Shown here one piece after another: positions 25,940 through 34,120 of a DNA stretch of 64,000 nucleotides (position 1 is its first letter; each line of letters starts with the position of its first letter). Source of the DNA: CBDCGJ01 sp965238305 (GTDB lineage: Bacteria; Pseudomonadota; Alphaproteobacteria; GCA-2731375); assembly GCA_965238305.1 (NCBI GenBank), contig CBDEHK010000001.1:2914001-2978000 (forward strand), read 5' to 3'. Under the pieces are notes generated by a model. The model was not told the DNA's origin. It worked only from the letters and a program-made list of their open reading frames with translations, and did not search any database. The position numbers and the translations under genes were made by a program.

Positions 25940-27208
25940 TTATGCTGTTTGGCGTCGCGGTAAAACGACCTCTATCGCAGATTCTATTCGCTCGCGGGGG
26001 ACTAAGTCGACCGAACCGCCATGAGCCTCAGCGATCCGGCGTGCCAGTGGCAGGCCGAGGCCATAGCCGGTTGTCCTTTGTTCGCCCGTGGCGCGGTAAA
26101 ATGGCTGAAACACTTTTTCCCGATCCGCGTCACCAATACCGCTACCGCTATCGCGCACTGATATAGTAACCGCTGATGTCGAACTTGAAATTTCTACCTC
26201 CACCGGTGGTGTGCCGTGCCCGTAGGCGTTTTCCAAAAGGTTGCGGACGAGTTGACGCAACAAACGTGGATCGCCTTGAACATCGGGCGCCTCTCCGGAC
26301 AACTGACAGTCGGTAAAGCGGGCGCATTCTTCGGCTACCAGTGCCACAACATCGACTTCTTGTGACAGATCCGCGTGCGAGCCGGCATCCAATCGGCTCA
26401 TCAACAGGATTTCGTCAATCAAGATGTCTAATTCGTCAATGTCCTGTTTTAAAGCAAACTGCCGCGCCGGATCGCCGGAATCCGGCAACATTTCAATGCC
26501 CAAACGTATACGGCTGAGCGGGGTTCGCAGTTCGTGCGACGCATTTGCAAGCAATAATCGATGCGCATCTACCAGTTTTTCAATTTGTTCCGCAGCCACG
26601 TTGAAGCTTGCAGCCAAGCCGGCAATCTCATCGCGTCCCTTGACCTCGACCCGCGCCGCCAGATCGCCGGCGCCGATACGCTCGACACCTTTCTGCAGTC
26701 GTTCCAAGCGTCGGGTCAAACGTCGGACAAAGGGGTAAGCGCCAAGCGCAACACCCACTGCGGCAATACCAAAATGAAGCGCTACTTGAAGCCACGAGTT
26801 GCTCCTACCGTGGCCACCAATATCGGCCATCAACCAACGCTCGTCCGGCAGGCGCAACAACAAAACGCGACCTTTATGCTTCCACCGCCAGCGTGCCTCA
26901 TCGGTCCCGCGATCGGGTAGTGGCAGGATTGGCCCGATGGCGGCAATCAGGTGCCGGTCCCGATCATAGAGCGTGATATCGATGTTAAGTTCCTGGCCGA
27001 GTTTATTCACTGCCGCCGTTTGCTGGCCAGCCGGGGCATCGGCGACCGGTAAGGTAAGGTAAACGAGACGGCCAATCGTATCGAAAACATCACGGTTGAC
27101 CCGGTCATGATCGACAAAAACCCACAATAGGCTCATTAACAGCACAACAATCGCGATGCTCGCAACTATGGTGACGTAGATTTGTAGATAGAGACGGCGC
27201 CAACGCAT
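25940..27208 (-). CDS. CpxA-like sensor histidine kinase (422 aa)
   Basis: Class I membrane kinase. Membrane segments at about residues 9-31 and 138-158 enclose a periplasmic domain. A HAMP linker follows (RRLTRRLERLQKGVERIGAGDLAARVEVKGRDEIAGLAASFN). The DHp box is NASHELRTPLSRIRLG, with N box LVRNLLENAYGHG, G1 DSGSGI and G2 GYGLGLPLARRIAEAHGGSV. Partner of the OmpR-type regulator 79 bp upstream and of the Spy/CpxP-like gene before it, so a cell-envelope or metal stress circuit like Cpx is likely. AAGGTGA upstream of the ATG is the SD. Confidence 0.9.
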   Translation of the reverse strand: MRWRRLYLQIYVTIVASIAIVVLLMSLLWVFVDHDRVNRDVFDTIGRLVYLTLPVADAPAGQQTAAVNKLGQELNIDITLYDRDRHLIAAIGPILPLPDRGTDEARWRWKHKGRVLLLRLPDERWLMADIGGHGRSNSWLQVALHFGIAAVGVALGAYPFVRRLTRRLERLQKGVERIGAGDLAARVEVKGRDEIAGLAASFNVAAEQIEKLVDAHRLLLANASHELRTPLSRIRLGIEMLPDSGDPARQFALKQDIDELDILIDEILLMSRLDAGSHADLSQEVDVVALVAEECARFTDCQLSGEAPDVQGDPRLLRQLVRNLLENAYGHGTPPVEVEISSSTSAVTISVRDSGSGIGDADREKVFQPFYRATGEQRTTGYGLGLPLARRIAEAHGGSVDLVPRERIESAIEVVLPRRQTA

Positions 27209-27287
27209 TCAGGTTCACCTTTCCCCAGGTGCCAGACGCAAGTGCGACTGCCTGATTGAGTTATCGGCGGTTCGCCATCCCAGCGCC

Positions 27288-27974
27288 CTAATCCTGCGAC
27301 TGCGCAAACACATAACCAGCTCCCCGAACCGTAATAACCCGTCGCGGATGTTTGGGGTCGGTCTCTATTTCCGCCCGTATCCTTGAAACATGAACATCAA
27401 TTGAGCGGTCGAAGGCCTCCAGTTTCTCGCCCTTTGATTGTTCCATCAGATAATTCCGGCTCAGTACTCTGCCTGGTGATTTGGCCATCACCGACAGAAT
27501 TCCGAACTGGTGTGTCGTCAGGCTGCAGAGACGACTGTCGACGCGAACTTCCATCGTTCGATGATCGATTTCGAGCCGTCCAAATCGCAATATTTCCGCC
27601 CGGTCTTCGCCTTTACCGCGACGCAGCACTGCACGTAGACGGGCCAGCAGTTCACGCGGTTCAAACGGCTTCGGTAGATAATCGTCGGCCCCCAATTCCA
27701 AGCCGACAACCCGGTCCATCGGGTCGCCTTTCGCGGTCAACATCAAAATTGGCACAGTATCGTTGACCCGCAACTTGCGGCAGACTTCCAGCCCATCGGT
27801 ATCTGGCAACATAAGATCGAGAATTATGGCATCAAAATTCCGCTGCTTGTGGAGCGCGATGCCACCTTGACCGGTGCCTGAAATCGTGGCCGAGAATCCG
27901 GCTTCGCCGAGATAGTCGCGGACCATCTCAGCGAGCCTGATATCATCTTCGATCAGTAAAACATTCTGGCTCAT
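27288..27974 (-). CDS. OmpR/CpxR-family response regulator (228 aa)
   Basis: Receiver domain (1-120): LLIEDDIRLAEMV supplies the acidic pair, ILDLMLPDTDG the phospho-acceptor Asp (about residue 53), MLTAKGD the Thr and LPKPFEPRELLARL the Lys. The C-terminal winged helix (about 130-225) has the OmpR/PhoB pattern, LTTHQFGILSVMAKSPGRVLSRNYLMEQ and DVHVSRIRAEIETDPKHPRRVITVRGAGYVF. It should activate promoters of envelope-stress genes when phosphorylated by the kinase downstream. Start at ATG 27974 (a GTG is directly before). Cotranscribed after the Spy-like gene, 36 bp apart. Confidence 0.93.
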   Translation of the reverse strand: MSQNVLLIEDDIRLAEMVRDYLGEAGFSATISGTGQGGIALHKQRNFDAIILDLMLPDTDGLEVCRKLRVNDTVPILMLTAKGDPMDRVVGLELGADDYLPKPFEPRELLARLRAVLRRGKGEDRAEILRFGRLEIDHRTMEVRVDSRLCSLTTHQFGILSVMAKSPGRVLSRNYLMEQSKGEKLEAFDRSIDVHVSRIRAEIETDPKHPRRVITVRGAGYVFAQSQD

Positions 27975-28013
27975 CACGTCTCACAATAACTTATTATGAG
28001 ATCATCTGCGATG

Positions 28014-28595
28014 TTAACCTCGGCGCATACCATGGAATTGTTTTATCCGTTCATCGAGCAACTTGCGCTGTTCCAAGGTTAACACTTCGGCGACATCGGC
28101 GATGGCGTTGACCAAATCTTTGCTGACCTTCTCAATTTCGACAAGTCGCGCCGCCCGCAGTTTCTCCAAGGCCTCCCGGTCGATTTTCTCAGCCAGAAGC
28201 AGACTTTGAATTTCCTTTCTAGTGGTATGCATCCGCTCATGCAGCGGTTTCATATCCATTACTTGCGCTGCCACCAAGGCGATGATTTTTTCCTGTTGGG
28301 CAGGTGTGGCGTCGATTTCGATGGCCACATGCTTTACCATACGTTCGATCCGGGCATCTATTTCGACATCGGACATTTCCGCAAAGCGTTTGTGGCGGTG
28401 ACCCGCCATGCCACCCATCCAGCCGGCTTTGTACGTCGAGGCAATTTGTAGATGCTTGTAGGCTTGGCTGTTGGCAACAGCCTGCACACCGACCACGCTA
28501 CCGATGCCAAGAGTTGCTACAACAGCGAGAGGGATGACTATCCGATTGCCTGGTCGAAACCAACCTGTTTTTGGGCGATCTTGTCTGTCCTGCAT
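28014..28595 (-). CDS. Spy/CpxP-like periplasmic protein, LTxxQ type (193 aa)
   Basis: Residues 20-41 form an N-terminal membrane or signal segment. The rest is predicted helical and carries the Spy/CpxP arrangement: a first part FAEMSDVEIDARIERMVKHVAIEIDATPAQQEKI and a second LTLEQRKLLDERIKQF, the LTxxQ motif near the C-terminus. Spy/CpxP-like proteins act as periplasmic chaperones and inhibit the partner kinase; the His-rich GHRHKR near residue 62 may also bind metal. First gene of the leftward regulator-kinase operon, with GGAG about nine bases before the ATG. Confidence 0.86.
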   Translation of the reverse strand: MQDRQDRPKTGWFRPGNRIVIPLAVVATLGIGSVVGVQAVANSQAYKHLQIASTYKAGWMGGMAGHRHKRFAEMSDVEIDARIERMVKHVAIEIDATPAQQEKIIALVAAQVMDMKPLHERMHTTRKEIQSLLLAEKIDREALEKLRAARLVEIEKVSKDLVNAIADVAEVLTLEQRKLLDERIKQFHGMRRG

Positions 28596-28598
28596 TGT

Positions 28599-28787
28599 TT
28601 ACTCCTTTTCCAAAAAAATTATTGGCACTTGACCAATTGCTGACTCAGGATTTTTCCCTGCCGCATTATTAAGATAAGCGGACACTGTTTCAGGCGTTTC
28701 TCGCGGATGTAAAGATATGTAAAGTTGCTGCGCCACCGCTTGACGATGATGTAGCGACGGCAAGGGCGCGCTATCCTTGCTCATCAT
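28599..28787 (-). CDS. Possible small ORF (62 aa) directly before the Spy-like gene
   Basis: An open frame of 62 codons whose TAA lies within the SD region of the Spy-like gene, with just three bases before the next ATG. Such tight spacing suggests coupling. Against it, no strong SD precedes its ATG, and the protein has no membrane segment or recognised motif. I do not recognise it. It may be chance. Confidence 0.25.
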   Translation of the reverse strand: MMSKDSAPLPSLHHRQAVAQQLYISLHPRETPETVSAYLNNAAGKNPESAIGQVPIIFLEKE

Positions 28788-28822
28788 CTGTGCTAATTCT
28801 TTATTATTTGAACACCGCGCGT

Positions 28823-29251
28823 TTAGTTACCGCAGGCGCGAATTAGGTCAAGTTGAAATGAACAGGCGACAAACTCGCTGTCCTGCCAATAGGGGCCGTC
28901 CAGTTTTGATGCTGTACAACCGGCGTCTTCGGCCAGGCCCCGTTTACCATCGGCGGTGCAAAGTAAAACCGCACTAAGCTGTCCCTCACGTTTCGCCATT
29001 ACGAGATAATCGGCCAATGGCGGCAATAGATCGGGATTGATTTTCGTGGCTTCCTGTAACAACGCCTCGCCGCTTTGATCGGTTGGCGGATTGCCATATC
29101 GCACATATCCGTCTACCGCTTTGGCGACGTAACCCAGATTGACGGAAGCATTGGCGTATTTTTTATCGTCGCCATCGGGAAACACACAAGCATAAAGGGC
29201 AACGACCAACATCGACGCGATGACAAACATAACTGTCGATTTTGTTTTCAT
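28823..29251 (-). CDS. Small putative lipoprotein (142 aa)
   Basis: N-terminal signal (about residues 1-21) with the lipobox-like stretch VVALYAC, so the Cys at residue 22 is probably lipidated and the protein anchored in a membrane. The mature part contains four more cysteines in a C-terminal third (CTADGKRGLAEDAGC, EFVACSFQ, IRACG), which may form disulfides. I do not recognise a family. It starts inside the stop of the zinc phospholipase gene (ATGA overlap), which fixes the start at 29251 and suggests both are made together as an envelope pair. Confidence 0.72.
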   Translation of the reverse strand: MKTKSTVMFVIASMLVVALYACVFPDGDDKKYANASVNLGYVAKAVDGYVRYGNPPTDQSGEALLQEATKINPDLLPPLADYLVMAKREGQLSAVLLCTADGKRGLAEDAGCTASKLDGPYWQDSEFVACSFQLDLIRACGN

Positions 29252-30174
29252 GTTTCGGTCCAAAAAATGATGTCGCCGGTGTTCAAATCAGCGCCGGTGT
29301 CGAGATTGCCATTCGGCAAGTCCGCCAATGCCTGTTCGGCCTGCTGTTCGCTCGCCGCATTCAATGCCAGTCCAAGTTTCGACCAAGTCGACAGGATCGA
29401 ACTGATCGCACGGTCAAAGACGTCGTCATAATGCTTGGGACCTTCCGGCGTCGCCAGATTTTCGATATAGCTCATATCGACGTCATTTGAGGCTGGATAG
29501 GTAATGCCGGCATTAGCAATAATATGACGCGAAATCGGGACCAGATGTCCAATATCGGTGATCGCCGTGACTAGGCGGCGGTATCCGCTCAACCATCGAT
29601 CCAGTTTCGGTCGGTCTTCCGCAAACTCTGCCTGATAGGTCGATTTCAGCATATGCCCCCAAAGGGCGGCAATATTTGCGTCCATGTTGCCATCCGGTGT
29701 GGAGCAATGACCGATGCTAACTTTGAAATAATCAGCCAGGCCCAAATCGCCAAGATTGCGCCGGGGCCAGATATAGGCATCTTGATGCATCTCGCAGGTG
29801 CGATGTTGCATTTTGTTCTCCGCATAGGGACCGACGCGTTCCTGCACTACTGGGTGGATCGTCAAGTCAGTTGCGACATGGGCTGCGTAGCCGAGTAACC
29901 AGGAGAGCGACTTATGACGCGCCGAGCCATTTTCTAGCTGCCGTAAATAGCGTGCGCCATGACGCAACATGTCACCCGTGGTCTGATAATGCATGCGATC
30001 CGCCCAGGGCGTCTGCATGCCGAAATAAGGCATGTCCGGGCTGACTGAACCAACCTCAACAAGCGGCATAAAACTACTGACTGCCATTTTGTCGGTTGGG
30101 CTCAAACCCCGAACTTCGCCAAGCCGATCCATTGCTTTTGCCGCTGCTGTGATATGAACATAACCCCCCGCCAT
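29248..30174 (-). CDS. Zinc-dependent phospholipase C family protein (308 aa)
   Basis: Matches the zinc-dependent phospholipase C-like family: MAGGYVHITAAAKAM supplies an N-terminal His, GSVSPDMPYF the Asp loop and WLLGYAAHVATDLTIHPV the central HxxxD zinc motif; HLVPISRHI and other His positions follow. There is no signal peptide, so it may be cytosolic despite the secreted relatives. The family cleaves phospholipid headgroups, but most bacterial members of this type are untested. AAGGGG lies eight bases before the ATG. Coupled to the lipoprotein gene downstream. Confidence 0.82.
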   Translation of the reverse strand: MAGGYVHITAAAKAMDRLGEVRGLSPTDKMAVSSFMPLVEVGSVSPDMPYFGMQTPWADRMHYQTTGDMLRHGARYLRQLENGSARHKSLSWLLGYAAHVATDLTIHPVVQERVGPYAENKMQHRTCEMHQDAYIWPRRNLGDLGLADYFKVSIGHCSTPDGNMDANIAALWGHMLKSTYQAEFAEDRPKLDRWLSGYRRLVTAITDIGHLVPISRHIIANAGITYPASNDVDMSYIENLATPEGPKHYDDVFDRAISSILSTWSKLGLALNAASEQQAEQALADLPNGNLDTGADLNTGDIIFWTET

Positions 30175-30334
30175 GTTAATAACCCCTTGAATTAGTCAGG
30201 TAAAATACGCGTCACTAAGTTACACCATTTTTCATCAAAAAATGAAGTGAGAAAGCCAGTTATGTCGGGTGGATAACGAGTGCTACGACAATCTTGGACA
30301 ATCGGTTGCCGCCAATTCCGCTATCCGGTCAATA
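30175..30334. other. Intergenic region between CMD and phospholipase genes
   Basis: A 160-bp gap between two leftward genes. It contains a weak AT-only inverted repeat at 30226-30244 (CATTTTT, AAAAAATG arms). The promoter of the phospholipase operon should lie here. Nothing else is evident. Confidence 0.3.
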
Positions 30335-31090
30335 TCAGGAGAGGACTTCCTCCGCCACGGCTAGGGCGTTAAAAGCTTGCGGGAAGCCGGTATAGGGACC
30401 GGTCTGCGCGATGATCTCGAAGATCTCTGTTTGGGACAGATCAACATTTAAGGCCGAGCGGAAAAACTTTCGTTGCTGACCTTCCAACTGTAGGGCGGTA
30501 AAGGCGGCAATAGAGCAGATCATACGCTCGCGACGACTAATGCCCGGTCGGTTCCAGATTTCACCATAAAGGTAGTCGATGGCCGTCGCATAAAGCCCAC
30601 TGGCCGCTGAATCTGGCGCCGCATATCCGCCCTCGGACCTCTCGTCATGCAATGCCTGCATGGTCTGCTGACCCGTCTGAAAAAGTTCTTCCAGGTCAGC
30701 CTCGTGCAAGCCGTCTTCGGGCGGCGTGATACCCTGTTCGTTGAGGACGGTGCGCACGACTTCGAGCGAGTTCATCGCCGTCGGCATCCCGGCATACATG
30801 GCACAATGAAGCATCACCTCCTGTATCAGACGGGGGCTCATGCCAATATGTAGTGCAGCGCCGACAAGATCAGCCAATTGATTGTGATATTGCTTGGATG
30901 TCAACGCCGACAGGCTCGCTAGCACTCTTTCTTCCAGTGCCAAACCGGGCCGTGACCAGACCCGGGCGAACACCAGCTCATCCATCAAGTTCGAGAAGCC
31001 TGGCGAGAGATCGGGACCAGTCCGCTCTCGCAACCCCAATTGGCGTCTGATATCCGCGCCGCGCTGGCGTAGGTCTTCTCGCACTGTCAT
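30335..31090 (-). CDS. Carboxymuconolactone decarboxylase-family protein, two domains (251 aa)
   Basis: Two CMD/AhpD-like helical domains, about residues 20-115 and 145-245. Each shows the family arrangement: RPGLALEERVLASLSALTSK ... IGMSPRLIQEVMLHCAMYAGMPTAMN and RPGISRRERMICSIAAFTALQ ... SQTEIFEIIAQTGPYTGFPQAFN. The CxxC peroxidase pair of AhpD is absent, so ring cleavage or decarboxylation chemistry is more likely than peroxide defence. Start at ATG 31090 has GGGAG nine bases upstream; a longer frame to 31159 has no SD. Divergent from the luciferase-like gene, suggesting one aromatic or terpenoid pathway. Confidence 0.85.
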   Translation of the reverse strand: MTVREDLRQRGADIRRQLGLRERTGPDLSPGFSNLMDELVFARVWSRPGLALEERVLASLSALTSKQYHNQLADLVGAALHIGMSPRLIQEVMLHCAMYAGMPTAMNSLEVVRTVLNEQGITPPEDGLHEADLEELFQTGQQTMQALHDERSEGGYAAPDSAASGLYATAIDYLYGEIWNRPGISRRERMICSIAAFTALQLEGQQRKFFRSALNVDLSQTEIFEIIAQTGPYTGFPQAFNALAVAEEVLS

Positions 31091-31244
31091 GAACGGTTTC
31101 TCCCTGTCTCGACGGCCGCGCCGGTTCCTCAGCTTATCGTAAGGTTGTTGTTCATCCAATGCGAAGTCAACCCCGAGGGTGACGGGTGGAACAGTTCGAG
31201 CTAGTATTTCAACACTTCTGATTTTTCAAGCTTTATGCGAAGGA

Positions 31245-32354
31245 ATGCGGCCATTGGAACTGGGTTTGTTTATGATGCCGTTGCATCCGCCGATACGGAT
31301 GCTGGCGGATACGATTGAAGAAGATCGTCAAGCGATCATCCTGGCCGATAAACTTGGATTTTCAGAGGCTTGGTGTGGTGAGCATTTTTCATCCACAGCC
31401 GAGCCGATAGCGTCGCCCTTGAGCTTTTTTTCCAGTCTGATCCATGTCACCAAGCAAATAAAATTCGCCACCGGGGTGCTGAACCTACCGCAACTTCATC
31501 CGGCCATGTCAGCGGCGCATGCAGCACAGTTCGATCACCTGTCAAAAGGGCGTTTCTTGATGGGTATCGGCCCCGGCGGGCTGGGCAGCGATTTTGAATT
31601 GACCGGCCTCACTGATCGCACCCGGCGAGGGCAAATGATGTATGAAGCGATCGACATGATCTTGCAGATCTGGTCGCAGGATCCACCTTATGAAATCGAG
31701 GGCGAAAATTGGTCGGTGTCAATCAAGGACTTCATCTACGAAGATCTCGGCATCGGCACCATGCCCAAACCTTATCAACAGCCGCATCCGCCGATTTATT
31801 TGTCAATCGTTAGTCCCAATTCTTCCAGCGCACGGACCGCCGGCGCACGCGGTTGGTCGCCAGTATCGGCCAATTTCGTTCAAGCTCGCTACATCGCCAG
31901 CCACTGGGAAGCCTATCAACAAGGCGCTGAAGATGCCGGCCGCCAAGCCGATCCGGCCTGTTGGCATATTGCCCGATCGGTCCTGGTGACCGACAGTGAT
32001 CACCAGGCCGATGACTATCTCTCCGATCCGGAATGCGGTCTCCATTTCTATTTCGATTATTTTAAAAAAATGTATCGCGATCGCGGCGTTCTGAACATGC
32101 TCAAACCCGACGAGACAATTCCAGATGACGACGTCTCGACGGAGGATATTACGCGGAGCATGGTGACCTGGGGTTCGCCGGACACAGTGTTGGACAAGTT
32201 GGTCGAATTGCACCAGGCCTGGGGCGATTTTGGTACCCTGTTGATGGTCGCCCATGACTGGGATCGACCGCTGCTTTGGCAACGTTCAATGCAGCTGTTG
32301 TCTGAACAGGTGATGCCGCGTTTTCGCCAACATATTTCGAGCTTAGAACGGTGA
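31245..32354 (+). CDS. LLM-class flavin-dependent monooxygenase (369 aa)
   Basis: TIM-barrel bacterial luciferase-like oxidoreductase. Family marks: LGLFMMPLHPP, DKLGFSEAWCGEHF, ATGVLNLPQLHPAMSAAHAAQFDHLSKGRFLMGIGPGG, and C-terminal MVTWGSPDTVLDKLVELHQ. It should use reduced FMN (or F420) and oxygen on an organic substrate, possibly a limonene- or alkane-type compound as in close relatives. The start is set at ATG 31245 from family length and because the preceding 22 codons do not align; an AAGGA directly abuts it, which is an unusually short SD spacing. Divergent from the CMD gene. Confidence 0.85.
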   Translation: MRPLELGLFMMPLHPPIRMLADTIEEDRQAIILADKLGFSEAWCGEHFSSTAEPIASPLSFFSSLIHVTKQIKFATGVLNLPQLHPAMSAAHAAQFDHLSKGRFLMGIGPGGLGSDFELTGLTDRTRRGQMMYEAIDMILQIWSQDPPYEIEGENWSVSIKDFIYEDLGIGTMPKPYQQPHPPIYLSIVSPNSSSARTAGARGWSPVSANFVQARYIASHWEAYQQGAEDAGRQADPACWHIARSVLVTDSDHQADDYLSDPECGLHFYFDYFKKMYRDRGVLNMLKPDETIPDDDVSTEDITRSMVTWGSPDTVLDKLVELHQAWGDFGTLLMVAHDWDRPLLWQRSMQLLSEQVMPRFRQHISSLER

Positions 32355-32397
32355 CGATAGAGTTCATTTTCAAAACGGACATGATGGTGGGGTAATT

Positions 32398-33054
32398 TCA
32401 GGCGCTGGTTAAATGTATGCACGTGGCGGACGCTAGAAAGGCTAGCTCGCCAGCGCTAGATTGTCGGTTTAGAACGTCATTGCGATTAGGAAAAGGCCAG
32501 AAATTTTCGATAATGTGCAGATGGTCGCGCGCCGATGCGGTAATCCGTTGAAATATAGCTTCACTGCCAAGGGTTTCGAATGACACGACTGATCGGCTTT
32601 GATGATCAGCATTCTCACTATGCTGGAAGGGCATGTACATAAAGCAACGTTGTAGGGGCGGCAGTTCACGGTCGTCGTGCCTTGCAACGGATTGCCGAGC
32701 GATTTCAAACGCTGTCTCATCTTGGGCGTAGCGAACCGGCTCACTTCTAAATAAATTTCGCGAAATATGATCGAGGATCAAAATCAACGCCAACGCCAAC
32801 GCGCCAGACGCGTGATCGGCAGGAAATTCCAGTTCGCGATTTATCGCCCGTTGAAAAATATCAGAAAACCGGTCTCGGATTGCCGGATCGATTTGTTCAA
32901 ACCATACCGGACGATATTCGCAATAGCCGCACGCGATGTCTTGGTCAAACCAAAACGACAGCACCTCGTCAGCAATCCTGTCATCTAATTTTGATAGTTT
33001 CTCCACTGGCTTTTCAGCATTCGTCAGTTTCATTGATATCTGATTGGATGCCAT
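32398..33054 (-). CDS. DUF924 family protein (218 aa)
   Basis: All-helical TPR-like fold of the DUF924 family. Consensus positions seen: DEVLSFWFDQD near the N-terminus, GALALALILILDHISRNLFRSEPVRYAQDETAFEIARQ, and CFMYMPFQHSENADHQSRSV. DUF924 is widespread in proteobacteria with no assigned function. Start chosen at ATG 33054; another ATG lies seven codons later and neither has a clear SD. It is convergent with the luciferase-like gene and about 20 bp from the lipoprotein gene upstream. Confidence 0.85.
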   Translation of the reverse strand: MASNQISMKLTNAEKPVEKLSKLDDRIADEVLSFWFDQDIACGYCEYRPVWFEQIDPAIRDRFSDIFQRAINRELEFPADHASGALALALILILDHISRNLFRSEPVRYAQDETAFEIARQSVARHDDRELPPLQRCFMYMPFQHSENADHQSRSVVSFETLGSEAIFQRITASARDHLHIIENFWPFPNRNDVLNRQSSAGELAFLASATCIHLTSA

Positions 33055-33096
33055 GCAGTGTACCACAACAGGCAAATCGCATAGTTGTTGGTTGTG

Positions 33097-33879
33097 TTAG
33101 TTTGCTGGTAATTCCAAGGAGGAGCGCGTATGCGTTCTCGAATAAGCCTTGCCAAAATAATCAGCCGTTCCGGAACTGATGACCTGCACATCGCTCAATA
33201 CGACCGCACCGGTCTTTATGTCGATCAAATTGTAACCAATTACAGTGTTGTCTGTATCCTTGTGCTCGGTGGTTAGGTGTAGAGATTTCCGTCCTCTATA
33301 GATTGTTTCTCCAGTGAGCACCCAATTCAATGAGATAGCTTCTCCAGTGAGAATAATTTGATTGGTTACGACATGACCTGTCGATATTTCTTTTTCGGAA
33401 AATTTGATTCTAGAAGCCCGTTCGCCCTTGGCCACGGATTCTTTGGTTGTCTTAAAATTTTTGTTGGTAACAAAAATTTTGGCATCAACACTAATAATAT
33501 GGTTCAGAGGAGAAACGGTGGTTTGTGTTCGATAAGGATTATTGTAATTACTGATCTTACTATTACCACTTGCGTCGATATCAAATCTACTTTCGATAAG
33601 CTCATAATGCTTATTTATCACCCGATCAGAATTGTTTGATTCTACCTCCAAACTGCCGTGTGAGCGGATATTGAAGAGAAAAACCTGCTTGTTGAAGAGC
33701 ATCTCAGCTTCCGTTTCGGTGGCAAAAACGGCTTTTGGGTGCGGATTAATTCGAAGCAGCACGGGCTCTTTCAACGCACTGACAATGCCGTCATATTTCG
33801 GTGGCGGATGAGACAAATATTGCGTTGTCTGGCAGCCCACCAGGAGGAAAAATATTGCAATAGTAATCAATTTGCGCAA
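33097..33879 (-). CDS. Putative lipoprotein (260 aa), no known domain
   Basis: The N-terminus has a hydrophobic stretch ending in the lipobox LLVGC (Cys near residue 16), so it is a probable outer- or inner-membrane lipoprotein. The rest is rich in beta strands and polar residues (IRSHGSLEVESNNSDRVINKHYELIESRFDID) with no motif I recognise. Start is doubtful: the TTG at 33879 follows a weak GGGG; a TTG at 33921 would add 14 residues before the signal. The codon use is AT-rich relative to neighbours, possibly indicating foreign origin. Confidence 0.65.
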   Translation of the reverse strand: MRKLITIAIFFLLVGCQTTQYLSHPPPKYDGIVSALKEPVLLRINPHPKAVFATETEAEMLFNKQVFLFNIRSHGSLEVESNNSDRVINKHYELIESRFDIDASGNSKISNYNNPYRTQTTVSPLNHIISVDAKIFVTNKNFKTTKESVAKGERASRIKFSEKEISTGHVVTNQIILTGEAISLNWVLTGETIYRGRKSLHLTTEHKDTDNTVIGYNLIDIKTGAVVLSDVQVISSGTADYFGKAYSRTHTRSSLELPAN

Positions 33880-34120
33880 AAACGGCCCCAAAATTTGGCG
33901 TGATATTAAATAGTATTGCAACTATCGGCGGGAAAAACAATATTTAGAACTAGTTCGTTAAGTTCTCGTTTACGACCCATTTTGCGGGACAAAGTGCCGA
34001 ATTTATTTAGTAACCCGAGCAGAATAACGTTCGATATTCCCCATATATTTGTTCGAGGCTGGTGTTTGAGGCAGGAATGAATTCTTGCCTTTGCAAGAAT
34101 GACGAACATCGTTTCGGGCG
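33880..34120. other. Intergenic region with REP-like element
   Basis: A 241-bp gap downstream of the GMC oxidoreductase gene. It contains the palindromic element annotated separately at 34079-34103 and otherwise no gene I can support. Confidence 0.4.
34079..34103. repeat. REP-like palindromic element
   Basis: ATTCTTGC-CTTT-GCAAGAAT is a perfect 8-bp inverted repeat flanked by GAC and GA. On the minus strand it translates as the VILAKARIH string typical of dispersed REP-type elements (the GTCATTCCCGCGAAAGCGGG class) in proteobacteria. Position, 20-40 bp after the GMC stop, is where such elements usually sit. Only one copy is present in this window. Confidence 0.55.

Noticed and set aside
30226..30244. 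AT-only inverted repeat as a terminator
   Set aside because: The seven-bp A/T arms would give a weak stem and there is no GC core, so a rho-independent terminator is not supported.
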